NCBI GenBank assembly: GCA_020847695.1
Contig: JADLBP010000092.1
Location: 1 to 52,341 of the forward strand
DNA: 52,341 nucleotides
Direction: 5' to 3'
Source: Planctomycetota bacterium
Lineage (GTDB): Bacteria > Planctomycetota > UBA1135 > GCA-002686595
The position numbers and the translations under genes are program-made. The notes below the pieces were generated by a model. It did not search any database, was not told the DNA's origin, and was given only the letters and a program-made list of their open reading frames with translations. This document shows, piece after piece, positions 34,678 to 43,033 of the stretch; positions within the stretch are counted from its first letter, which is position 1; each line of letters starts with the position of its first letter.

Positions 34678-35523
34678 CTACATCCCGCTGCCCGAGTACC
34701 GCCGCATCCCGCGCGACCACACGTACGAGATCGCGAGGTGCAACCCGAGGATCCACGCCGCGACGATGCAGAGCCCGATCCAGAAGTCGTGGCTCGACTG
34801 CTTGCCGATCCAGATCTCGATCGGGCCGGTGACCAGCCAGTACGGGTAGAGACAGCGGAAGAAGTCCGCCGCGGCCTCCGGCATCAGCGTCACCGGCACG
34901 AGCACGCCGGCGACGAACACGACGATGAAGCGAGCCATCACCATCAGCGTCCACACGACGTCGAGCCAGAACGCGAAGAGCTGCAGCAGGTAGATCGATT
35001 GGTAGTACGCGTAGCTCGCGCCGAGCACGAGCACCAACGCTTGCGCGGCGGCGATCGGTCGCTCCGGGAACGGCCAGATCTTCGGCGCGACCAACGCACC
35101 GACGAGGAAGAGCGCCGCGGCGATCGTCGACTGGAGGACGACGTGCTCGACGAACCGCGCGACGAACAGCCGGCCGACTCGCACCGGCATGATCAGGTAC
35201 TTCGTCAACGTGCCGTTGAAGATCTGATCGGCGAGGTCGAGCGAGCGCTCGTTGAACATCAAGCGCTGGAGCACCGCAACCAGGATCATGTACCGCGCGA
35301 GCTCCTCGAAGCGATACGTGCCGACGCGCTCGACGCCGTCCTGCCGGAAGATCGCCCAGAACACCGCGATCATCACCAGCGGACGGCCGATGTTCCGGAA
35401 TACCTCGCGCACGAGGAATCCGACGCGAAACGCGAGCTGCTTGCGCAGCTCGTAGACCGCGGTCCGCGCGACCAGACGCAGATCGCGTCGCCAACCGGCG
35501 ACGTGGACGGACGACGCGCTCAC
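34678..35523 (-). CDS. ABC-2 type exporter permease (first permease)
   Basis: 281 residues, about six membrane helices, COG4587-like. The GTG start at 35521-35523 overlaps the ATPase stop codon (GTGA), which implies translational coupling and fixes the start against a much longer frame. The cytoplasmic N-terminus ends with VAGWRRDLRLVARTAVYELR before the first helix. It works with the other permease and the ATPase; substrate unknown. Confidence 0.8.
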   Translation of the reverse strand: MSASSVHVAGWRRDLRLVARTAVYELRKQLAFRVGFLVREVFRNIGRPLVMIAVFWAIFRQDGVERVGTYRFEELARYMILVAVLQRLMFNERSLDLADQIFNGTLTKYLIMPVRVGRLFVARFVEHVVLQSTIAAALFLVGALVAPKIWPFPERPIAAAQALVLVLGASYAYYQSIYLLQLFAFWLDVVWTLMVMARFIVVFVAGVLVPVTLMPEAAADFFRCLYPYWLVTGPIEIWIGKQSSHDFWIGLCIVAAWILGLHLAISYVWSRGMRRYSGSGM

Positions 35524-36587
35524 GGGTTCGGGGTCGCTCCGCTGGCGACGCTGGCGACCGGCGCGGCTCCCCGGACGTCGAGCGAGCGAGCTCGGAAGAC
35601 GTCGCGCACCAGATCCTCGAGCGGCACGCGCTCGACCGAGAGGTCGCGCACCTGGAACAGATCGAAGAGGTGCTGCACGAAGCGCTGCGCGCTCGACGCG
35701 GGCACCGAGAAGACGATCGAGAGCGGTCCGTGGCGCACCAGGCGGGCACCGAACGGCGCGAGCTCCGCCGCGAGGTCCGGCGTCCACGCGCGCGAGCCCG
35801 GCTCGAGGTGCAGCTCGATCGCGCGCTCGCCGACGATGCGCTGCTGGAGCTCGACCAGATCGCCGTCGAAGAGCATGCGACCCGCGTCGAGGATCACCAG
35901 CCGCCGACACGTCGACTCGATGTCCTCCATGTCGTGGCTGGTCAGCACCACCGTCGCGCCTTCGCGTCGATTGGTCTCGATCAGGAACTGGCGGATCGTC
36001 TCGCGCGACACGAGATCGAGCCCGATCGTCGGTTCATCGAGGAACACGATCTCCGGCTCGTGCACGAACGCACCGATGATCTCCATCTTCATGCGCTGGC
36101 CGAGCGAGAGGTGGCGGAGCTGCACGTCGAGTCGATCGGCGACTTCCAGGCGCTCCGCGAAGCTGCGCGCGCGGGCGAGCATCCGCGCCGGATGCACTTC
36201 GTAGATCTCCGCGAGCAAGTGGAACGAGTCCAGCGCGGGCAGGTCCCACCAAAGCTGAGACCGCTGCCCCATCACCAACGCGAGCTTGCGTTTCTGGCCG
36301 TCGGTCAAGTGGAAGCTCGGCACACCGAGCACGGTCGAGCGTCCGCTCGATCCGGCGACGATCCCGGTCAGCAGCTTGACCAGCGTCGTCTTGCCCGCGC
36401 CGTTCGAACCGATCAGCCCGACGAACTCGCCGCGGCGGATCGTCAGGTCGATGTCGACGAGCGCGCGGATCTCCAGGTACTCCCGGCGGAAGAAGTTCGC
36501 GAGCATCCCGCGGAACCCGGGCTTGCGGCGGTAGGTCCGGAACACCTTGCCGAGCTTCTCGGCCTCGAGCACCACGTCGGCTTCCAT
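35520..36587 (-). CDS. ABC transporter ATP-binding protein
   Basis: 355 residues. Walker A GSNGAGKTT at 60-68, signature LSLGQRMK, Walker B IVFLDEPTIGLD and the switch His in TSHD are all present, so it should be an active ATPase (COG4586-like, with an N-terminal segment containing KVFRTYRRKPGFRG before the fold). A C-terminal regulatory extension of about 100 residues follows the nucleotide-binding domain. It is first in the exporter operon, with a promoter-like sequence just upstream. Confidence 0.92.
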   Translation of the reverse strand: MEADVVLEAEKLGKVFRTYRRKPGFRGMLANFFRREYLEIRALVDIDLTIRRGEFVGLIGSNGAGKTTLVKLLTGIVAGSSGRSTVLGVPSFHLTDGQKRKLALVMGQRSQLWWDLPALDSFHLLAEIYEVHPARMLARARSFAERLEVADRLDVQLRHLSLGQRMKMEIIGAFVHEPEIVFLDEPTIGLDLVSRETIRQFLIETNRREGATVVLTSHDMEDIESTCRRLVILDAGRMLFDGDLVELQQRIVGERAIELHLEPGSRAWTPDLAAELAPFGARLVRHGPLSIVFSVPASSAQRFVQHLFDLFQVRDLSVERVPLEDLVRDVFRARSLDVRGAAPVASVASGATPNP

Positions 36588-36595
36588 CGACGGGG

Positions 36596-36624
36596 ATTGT
36601 GTCGGTTGCACGCGCTCGCCACAA
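36596..36624 (-). promoter_or_regulatory. Promoter of the ABC exporter operon
   Basis: On the minus strand, TTGTGG (complement of 36619-36624) and CACAAT (complement of 36596-36601) are 17 bp apart. The -10-like box ends 8 nt before the ATPase ATG, again predicting a nearly leaderless mRNA. Confidence 0.45.
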
Positions 36625-36705
36625 CGCCGAGGCGTCGAGTCGCGGCGAGGATCGTCGTGCGCTCGCTCGCGCTCGCGACCGGCGCCGGGCAAACTGGACG
36701 CGACG

Positions 36706-37506
36706 ATGAACGAGGCGCTCGAACGCGCGCTGCACCGGCGCTTGCTCTTCACGTTCACCACCGGCCGCAGCGGGACCGACTACCTCGCCCGCGCGCTCGG
36801 GTCGTTCGCGCGCGTCCACGCGGAACACGAGCCAAAGCCGACGTTCGCGAGCGCTTGGCGCACGGTGCTCGCCCACCCCGAGACCGCGCGCGAGTTCTGG
36901 CTCGAGCACAAGCTCCCGCGCATCGCCCGCAGCCACGCGCCGATCTACGCGGAGACCAGCCACCTCGCGTGCAAGGGCTTCCTCGAGAGCCTGATCGAGC
37001 TCGGCGCGCTCCCGACCGTGCTGCACCTCGTGCGGCCGTCGCGCGACGTCGCACGGTCGCTCTGGACGCTCGGCACGGTCCCTGGGCGCACGTTCAAGGG
37101 CGTCAAGTACTACCACTCACCCGACGATCCGCGCGTCCTGCTCGCGACCGGCGGCGCGCACCGCACATGGCACGACTACCAGCTCTGCTACTGGTACTGC
37201 CTCGAGACCGAAGCGCGCGCGCAGCGCTTCCGGGCGCGTTTCGAACCGCTCGGCGTGCGCGTCGAGCGCGTCGCAATCGCCCAACTGACCGACGCCGCCG
37301 GCATCCGCCGTCTAGGCGATGCTCTCGACCTCGGCTCGTTCTCGACGCGCGGTCGGATCAAGCTGCTCGGCCTCACCGGTCGCGCGACCAATCGCAAGCT
37401 CGCCGCGAAGCGCCCGGTCGCGCTTCCGGACGACGAACTCGCGCGGCTCGAAGGCGAAGTCGAGCGCGCCGTCGCGTCGGCGGCGGGTCAGTCGACTTCG
37501 AAGTAG
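36706..37506 (+). CDS. Sulfotransferase-like protein
   Basis: 266 residues. TFTTGRSGTDYLARAL near residue 15 is a PAPS 5'-phosphosulfate loop, and LVRPSRDVARSLW near 110 matches the 3'-phosphate-binding segment of sulfotransferases. The acceptor is unknown; candidates are surface glycans or lipids. The ATG at 36706 was chosen because the loop normally lies close to the N-terminus. The last 19 nt overlap, tail to tail, the 3' end of the COG0720 gene. Confidence 0.75.
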   Translation: MNEALERALHRRLLFTFTTGRSGTDYLARALGSFARVHAEHEPKPTFASAWRTVLAHPETAREFWLEHKLPRIARSHAPIYAETSHLACKGFLESLIELGALPTVLHLVRPSRDVARSLWTLGTVPGRTFKGVKYYHSPDDPRVLLATGGAHRTWHDYQLCYWYCLETEARAQRFRARFEPLGVRVERVAIAQLTDAAGIRRLGDALDLGSFSTRGRIKLLGLTGRATNRKLAAKRPVALPDDELARLEGEVERAVASAAGQSTSK

Positions 37507-37985
37507 TAGACTCCGCGCTGGCCGGACGTCTCCTCCACCGCGACGCGCAGGCGCGTGACGAACACGTCGGGGAAACGCTCGCCGAGCAGTCGCTGCAGCT
37601 CGCCCGCGATCCACGCGGCGAGGTTCTCCGAGCTCGTGTTGTTGATCGGCAACACGATCACGTCCTCGCGCGGAACGACGTAGCGTCGCTCTTGGTAGCG
37701 GACCTCGACGGCGTCGTCGCCGGCGGGCTCGCAGCGCAACACCGGATGCAGACCGGGCACCAGGAAGTGCTCGTCGAGCCCGTCGCAGAGCTCGCGCACC
37801 AGCGGCTTGACCATCTTGAAGTCGAGCACGAGCCCGTGGTGCGAGAGCCCGGCTTCGATCTCGACGAACACGCGGTAGTTGTGCCCGTGCAGTCGCTCCG
37901 CGCTGCCGTCGGGGAAGATCAGGAAGTGCGCCGCCGAGAACTTGAAGTTCTCCTTGGCGAGATCGATCGACCAACGCTGTGCCAT
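37488..37985 (-). CDS. 6-pyruvoyltetrahydropterin synthase / QueD superfamily enzyme, PTPS-III-like motif
   Basis: 165 residues of the COG0720 T-fold family, which acts on dihydroneopterin triphosphate. The zinc site is His20 (FSAAH), His33 and His35 (LHGH). The catalytic position normally filled by Cys in QueD (CxxxHGH) is Ala29, and Glu30 gives ExxHGH, the signature of the PTPS-III subgroup. Members of that subgroup can form 6-hydroxymethyldihydropterin and replace FolB in folate synthesis. A Glu before TSG near the C-terminus fits the pterin-anchoring Glu. Queuosine synthesis is therefore less likely than a folate role. ATG at 37983-37985. Confidence 0.85.
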   Translation of the reverse strand: MAQRWSIDLAKENFKFSAAHFLIFPDGSAERLHGHNYRVFVEIEAGLSHHGLVLDFKMVKPLVRELCDGLDEHFLVPGLHPVLRCEPAGDDAVEVRYQERRYVVPREDVIVLPINNTSSENLAAWIAGELQRLLGERFPDVFVTRLRVAVEETSGQRGVYYFEVD

Positions 37986-38043
37986 GCGGAGAGCGTATAG
38001 GCGCGATGCCCGCGAGCACAAGCTCGCCCGCCGCGCGCCCGCG

Positions 38044-38733
38044 CTACGAGCCGAGATTGCTCGAGCCGACGCGCACCACCGGCGTGACGCCGACCGGGTC
38101 GGGCACGAACGCGTCGCCCCACGCGTCGACTTGGAAATCGGTCGACGCCGGCAGGAATCCGTTGGTCACCAACGTCGAGTAGATCGACGCATAGTTGGCC
38201 GACAACGGCTGCGTGATCTGGTACACGCCGTTGTAGAGCACGATCGCCTGGTTGATCACCTTGAGGCGCTCCAGCGTCACCTCGCGGCGGATCCACGTGA
38301 CGTTGAGCTCGATCGAGATGTCGTCGTCGCTGCCGAACACCGCGTCGTCGCCGGCGCTGGCGGTGGTCAGCACGTCGCCGCTGGTCGTCAAGCGATAGCT
38401 GCGCGACCACGCATCGACCTCGTAGCTCGAGAGGCCCGAGATCGGATCGATCAGCTCACCGGGCAGGTACGGCCCGGCCCAGCCGGCAACCGTCGGATCG
38501 ACCGACAGCGCGGCGAGCGACGTCGGGAACGTCGACGTGTCGCGGAAGTACTCACCGCAGGCCTGCGAGAGCACCGAGAGCTCCTCCCGCGTCGACTTGC
38601 GCATCTGGTAGCCGAGCACCGTGCTGACCGCGGGCACCGCCGCGGCGGCCAGGATTGCCATGATCGTCACGGCGATCACCAGCTCGAGCAACGTGAAGGC
38701 GGAACGGGACGCGTGCGAGGACTTGGGATGCAT
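38044..38733 (-). CDS. gspG: Type II secretion pseudopilin (GspG-like) with two globular domains
   Basis: 229 residues. A prepilin signal ends SRSA before FTLLELVIAVTIMAIL, so the mature protein starts at Phe13 with Glu at +5; Ala rather than Gly sits at -1. The hydrophobic helix spans about 13-40. Two GspG-like domains follow: 47-145, with a strand ending VDAWSRSYRL, and about 150-229, with VDAWGDAFV. Normal GspG has one domain and about 140 residues. It lies 5 nt downstream of gspF as the last gene of the secretion operon. Confidence 0.85.
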   Translation of the reverse strand: MHPKSSHASRSAFTLLELVIAVTIMAILAAAAVPAVSTVLGYQMRKSTREELSVLSQACGEYFRDTSTFPTSLAALSVDPTVAGWAGPYLPGELIDPISGLSSYEVDAWSRSYRLTTSGDVLTTASAGDDAVFGSDDDISIELNVTWIRREVTLERLKVINQAIVLYNGVYQITQPLSANYASIYSTLVTNGFLPASTDFQVDAWGDAFVPDPVGVTPVVRVGSSNLGS

Positions 38734-38738
38734 GGTTC

Positions 38739-39935
38739 TCACCCGATCTTGTCGTAGAGGGAGAAGATGGGCATCAGGGCGGCCATCAGGATGAACGCCA
38801 CCACGAGCGCCGCGCTGAGCATCATCGCGGGCTCGAGGAAGGCGAGGAAGCGCTTCACGGCGCGCGGGATCTCGTCGTCGTAGTACTCGACGAGGCGGCT
38901 CAAGCAGCGATCGAGCTCGCCGCTCTTCTCGCCGACGCTGACCATCTGCACGAGCAGCGGGTCGACCAGGCGCTCGCGCTCGAGCGCCTGCGTGATCGTC
39001 TCGCCGCGCCGAACGGCGTTCGCGGCGCGCGTGAAGGCGCTCGCCAGCGCGGCGTTGCCGCAGGTCTGCCCCGCGACGTTCAGGACCTTGTACACGTCGC
39101 ACCCTGCGTCCTGCAGGATGCTCGCGGTCGACGCGAAGCGCGAAGTCGCGATCTTGCTCGCGATCTCGCCGAACTTCGGGACGCGGAGCACGGTGCGGTG
39201 GAGGAGCTCGCGCGAGCGAGGCCGCTTCGACGCGACGACGAAGCCCGTGACGCCGGCGACGACGAGCGCGAGCAGCACGATCCAGTTGTCGGTCATGAAG
39301 TCGGAGACCGCGAGCAACGTGCGAGTCTCCGCGGGCAACGAAGCGCGCCCTCCGGGGAACAGCCCGACGATCTTCGGCAACACGAAGTAGATCAACACCA
39401 ACACGAGCCCGGTCAACGCCACCGCGAGGATCGCGGGATAGATCAGCGCTTGCAGCGTGGTCGCTCGCATGCCCTTCGACCATTCGAGGTAGCGCGCGAG
39501 CCGCGCGAGCACCGTGTCGAGCGCTCCCGCCGACTCGCCGGCGCGCACGGACGCCCGGTACACGTCCGGGAACGAGTCGGCGTGCCGGTCCATCGCCTCG
39601 GAGAGGCTCGAACCGCTCTGGACGCCGTTGACCAGGTCCTCGACGAGCATCCGCGCCTCGGCCGACCGCATGCGCGGCCCGATGCCCTGCAGTCCTTCGA
39701 CCAACCGCACGCCCGCGCCGAGCACGGTCGAGAGCTGCGTCGTCAGCGAGAGCAACTCACCCGACGGCAGCCGACACCGCTTCCCGCTCTCGTTCGCGGC
39801 GACGCGCCGCGCGCTGAGCAACGTGAGACCGCGGGCCTCGAGCTCGCGATCGAGCTCGAGCTCGTTCGCCGCCCACGAACGCCCTTCGATGCGACGCCCG
39901 TCGAGCGCGGAAGCCTCGTACTCAAACGTCCGCAC
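38739..39935 (-). CDS. gspF: Type II secretion inner-membrane platform protein GspF
   Basis: 398 residues with the duplicated T2SSF domain and three membrane helices (about 165-185, 215-235 and 365-390). Hallmarks include LSTVLGAGVRLVEGL and the second-half VSVGEKSGELDRCLSRL. It forms the platform that GspE drives during pseudopilus assembly. The GTG start at 39933-39935 lies within the end of gspE (14-nt overlap), so translation is probably coupled. Confidence 0.93.
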   Translation of the reverse strand: MRTFEYEASALDGRRIEGRSWAANELELDRELEARGLTLLSARRVAANESGKRCRLPSGELLSLTTQLSTVLGAGVRLVEGLQGIGPRMRSAEARMLVEDLVNGVQSGSSLSEAMDRHADSFPDVYRASVRAGESAGALDTVLARLARYLEWSKGMRATTLQALIYPAILAVALTGLVLVLIYFVLPKIVGLFPGGRASLPAETRTLLAVSDFMTDNWIVLLALVVAGVTGFVVASKRPRSRELLHRTVLRVPKFGEIASKIATSRFASTASILQDAGCDVYKVLNVAGQTCGNAALASAFTRAANAVRRGETITQALERERLVDPLLVQMVSVGEKSGELDRCLSRLVEYYDDEIPRAVKRFLAFLEPAMMLSAALVVAFILMAALMPIFSLYDKIG

Positions 39936-41595
39936 GCTCGCTCCTCGAGAAGCGATGGCTGCGGTTGACGCGCAGGATCTCGGCGACGGTGGTCACGCCG
40001 GCGCGCACCTTCGCGCGACCGTCGTCGGCCATCGTCTTGAAGCCGGCTTCGTCGGCGAGCCGGCGCAGCGCCAGCAGATCCGCGCCGCGCCGCAGCAGCT
40101 CCGCCATCTCGTCGTTCGGCAGGAAGAGCTCGCAGATCGCGGCGCGACCGGCGAAACCGGTCTCGTTGCACCGCGAACAACCGGCGCCGCGCTTCGCCTC
40201 GCCCGGCTCTCCCTCGAGGAACTCGAGCTCGGACTTGGAGAGCTCGACCGGGCGCGCGCAGAAGCTGCAGTTCCGACGCACGAGGCGTTGGGCGAACACG
40301 CCGATCAACGCGTCCTCGATCAAGTACGGCTCGATGCCGAGGTCGACCAAGCGCGGGATCGCGCCGATCGACGAGTTCGTGTGCAGCGTCGAGAAGACCA
40401 GGTGGCCGGTCATCGACGCCTTGATCGCCATGTCGGCGGTCTCCTGGTCGCGGATCTCGCCGACCAGGATCACGTCGGGGTCCTGGCGCAAGAGCGCGCG
40501 CAGGCCTTCCTTGAACCCGAAGCCGATCGCCGGATCGACCTGGCTCTGCCGCAACAGCGGCATGCGGTACTCGATCGGGTCCTCGATCGTCGCGACGTTG
40601 CGGTGCATCGCATCGATCGTCGACAGCAGCGCGTAGAGCGTCGTCGTCTTGCCCGAACCGGTCGGCCCGGTGACCAGGAAGAGCCCGTGCGAGCGCTCGC
40701 CGATCTTCGAAAGCAGCTTCTGTTGGTCCTCGCGCACGCCGAGCTCGCCGAGCTTCAACGCGACGCCGCCGCGATCGAGGATCCGGCACACGACGTTCTC
40801 GCCGTCGGCGACCGGCATCACCGAGACGCGCAGGTCGACGCTGCGACCGTCCTCCGAGAGCCGCAAACGCCCGTCCTGCGGCCGGCGACGCTCGGCGATG
40901 TCCAGGTTCGCGAGCACCTTGATCCGCGAGATCACCGCGTCGGTCACCTCGCGCGGCAGGTTCTCGCCCTGCAGCAGGATGCCGTCGAGTCGGTAGCGGA
41001 CTCGCGTGACCTTCTCCTCGGGCTCGAGGTGGATGTCGGTCGCGCCGCGGTGCAACCCGTCGAGCAGCAACGCCTGCGTCGCGCGCTCGACCGGGAACTC
41101 GCGTTGCACGCTGACGCGCGAGCCGTCGAAGTCCGCGAAGAGCTGCGCGAGCTGGCCGTCGCGCTTCGGCATGTGCACGCGCAACAACCGATGGATCTCG
41201 GCATCGGTGGTGACCAGGATCGCGAGCGGATACGGGAACCGCGCGCGGACCGCCGCCGACTTCTCGGGATTGTCCGGATCGGACATCATCACGACCAGCG
41301 AGCCGTTCTCCATCCGCAGCGGGAAGCACCCGGCCGCGCGGACGAACTCGGCGTCGATCGACGCGACGACCAGCGGATCGGGCTCCACCTCGTGCGCTTG
41401 CTTGAACTCGAGCCCGAGGTCCTCGGCGAGCAGACGAGCGACGTGCTCCTCGCCGACGAACCCGAGCGAGATCAGGATCTCGCCGAGCGGTCGGTACGCG
41501 CGCCGCTGCTCGGAGAGCGCGACCTCGAGCTGCGCCTGGCTGATCAGCCCGCGCTCGATCAGTCGGTCGCCGAGACGTCCCTTGGTCGCCTTCAT
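39922..41595 (-). CDS. gspE: Type II secretion / pilus assembly ATPase GspE (PilB-like)
   Basis: 557 residues. An N-terminal MshEN domain (LGDRLIERGLISQAQLEVAL and a second similar copy near 40) is typical of c-di-GMP-binding ATPases. Walker A GPTGSGKTTT is at 310-319, with Asp box and Walker B further on. A tetracysteine zinc module (CSFC and CSRC, about 445 and 478) sits in the C-terminal domain. It powers pseudopilus extension. It begins 4 nt after gspD and overlaps gspF. The PilZ protein at 920 is a possible second c-di-GMP link, by inference only. Confidence 0.95.
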   Translation of the reverse strand: MKATKGRLGDRLIERGLISQAQLEVALSEQRRAYRPLGEILISLGFVGEEHVARLLAEDLGLEFKQAHEVEPDPLVVASIDAEFVRAAGCFPLRMENGSLVVMMSDPDNPEKSAAVRARFPYPLAILVTTDAEIHRLLRVHMPKRDGQLAQLFADFDGSRVSVQREFPVERATQALLLDGLHRGATDIHLEPEEKVTRVRYRLDGILLQGENLPREVTDAVISRIKVLANLDIAERRRPQDGRLRLSEDGRSVDLRVSVMPVADGENVVCRILDRGGVALKLGELGVREDQQKLLSKIGERSHGLFLVTGPTGSGKTTTLYALLSTIDAMHRNVATIEDPIEYRMPLLRQSQVDPAIGFGFKEGLRALLRQDPDVILVGEIRDQETADMAIKASMTGHLVFSTLHTNSSIGAIPRLVDLGIEPYLIEDALIGVFAQRLVRRNCSFCARPVELSKSELEFLEGEPGEAKRGAGCSRCNETGFAGRAAICELFLPNDEMAELLRRGADLLALRRLADEAGFKTMADDGRAKVRAGVTTVAEILRVNRSHRFSRSERADV

Positions 41596-41599
41596 CGGA

Positions 41600-43033
41600 T
41601 CACTTCGCCGGGCCCATGCCGGACTCGCGCACGCGCTCGACCCACGAGTTCCGGTAGGCGTCCGCGAGCCCGCTCGCCTCGCGCGGATCGACGATCCGCG
41701 GCGTCAGGAAGACCAGGAGCTCGCGCTTGTCGACCTGGTCCTCGTCGCCGCGGAACAGGCGGCCCACCAACGGCAAGTCCATCAGGCCGGGAACGCCGCT
41801 GTCGATCTCCGCGCGCCGATCCTGCATCAGGCCGCCGAGCACGATCGTGCCGCGGTCCTGCACCTGGAACTCGCTCGCGAGATGTCGCTTGTCGATCACC
41901 GGGATGTCGTTGAAGTACTCGACGACCTCCGAGAACGTCTGGTCGAGCTTGATGTGCACGACGCCGCCCTCCTGGATCGTCGGGCGCACGGTCATCTTGA
42001 TGCCCGCTTCCTTGAACTGGACTTCCTCGACCACCGATGAGCCGACGCCCGCGGTCGTGCCGGTGGTCGTGCTGGTCACGTTGACGTACGGCACCTCGCG
42101 CACGACCTCGATCGACGCTTCGGTGTTGGTGACCGCGAGCACGCGCGGCGTGCTGACCGTGTTGACGCCGGCGTAGCGCGACAGGAGCTCGAGCGCTGCG
42201 TTGACGTCGCCGTCGCCGTCGTCGAACGTCAGCGAGAACGACTCGTCGGCGGCACCGAGCTCTTGCAGGAAGTTGAGCGTTCCGTCGCTGACGTGGAAGA
42301 GCACGTCGCCGAACATGCCGACCTGGAACTTGTCGCCGAGCGTGACCTCGAGCACCTTGACCTCGATCAGCACCTGACGCTCCAGCCGATCGGCGTCGGC
42401 GAGGTACCTGGCGGCGAGCTCGCAGTCGTCGTGCGTACCTCGGACCACGATCAGGTTCTGCGCCGGCTCGACGACGATGCGCGCGGTGGTGTCGAGCAGC
42501 TCCTTGAGCTTCAGCTCGGCATCCGCCGCGTCGATCGACTGCACGTAGAACGTGCGCCGCTCGAGGCGACTCCCACCGCAGGCTTCGACCCAGAACACGC
42601 CTTTCGGCGACTCGCGCAGGCAGAGCCCGTTACGCCCGAGCAGCACCTCCGCCGCCTCGTCGAGCGTCGCGTTGCGCAGCGAGACGTCGATCCGCCGATC
42701 GGCGTCGGGCTCGAGGTAGATCGACACGCCCGCGGTCTCCGCGAGGTGGAACATCGCCTGCGAGAGGTTCGCTCCGCGCCAGTCGAACGTGAAGCGCGCG
42801 TCGCCGCCGAGCTTCGCGGGCTCCGGCTCGTTCTCGGGGAGCTCGCTCTCCGCGCGCTCGGTCCGTTGCGTCGCCGGCAAAGAGAGCTCCGGGCGCTCCT
42901 CGAGCGCCGAGAGCGCGATCGTCTGCGCCGGAGCCTCGGGGTCGGCGATGCGCTCGGGGATCGTCGACTCGGTCGCGCGGCACGCGCCGAGCGCGAGCAG
43001 CGCGAACGCCGCTTCAACCTTGGTGCGGAACAT
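41600..43033 (-). CDS. gspD: Type II secretion secretin GspD (short form, lipoprotein signal)
   Basis: 477 residues. The N-terminal signal ends LLALGAC, a lipobox with Cys18, so the secretin may be lipidated. A Pro/Glu-rich linker is followed by small N-domains (FDWRGANLSQAMFHLA, then VVEPAQNLIVVRGT) and the secretin core (VLIEVKVLEVTL, NTEASIEVVREVPYV, IVLGGLMQDRR). It is shorter than classical GspD, with fewer N-repeats, nearer PilQ. It forms the outer-membrane pore. Its ATG overlaps gspC by 20 nt. Confidence 0.9.
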   Translation of the reverse strand: MFRTKVEAAFALLALGACRATESTIPERIADPEAPAQTIALSALEERPELSLPATQRTERAESELPENEPEPAKLGGDARFTFDWRGANLSQAMFHLAETAGVSIYLEPDADRRIDVSLRNATLDEAAEVLLGRNGLCLRESPKGVFWVEACGGSRLERRTFYVQSIDAADAELKLKELLDTTARIVVEPAQNLIVVRGTHDDCELAARYLADADRLERQVLIEVKVLEVTLGDKFQVGMFGDVLFHVSDGTLNFLQELGAADESFSLTFDDGDGDVNAALELLSRYAGVNTVSTPRVLAVTNTEASIEVVREVPYVNVTSTTTGTTAGVGSSVVEEVQFKEAGIKMTVRPTIQEGGVVHIKLDQTFSEVVEYFNDIPVIDKRHLASEFQVQDRGTIVLGGLMQDRRAEIDSGVPGLMDLPLVGRLFRGDEDQVDKRELLVFLTPRIVDPREASGLADAYRNSWVERVRESGMGPAK

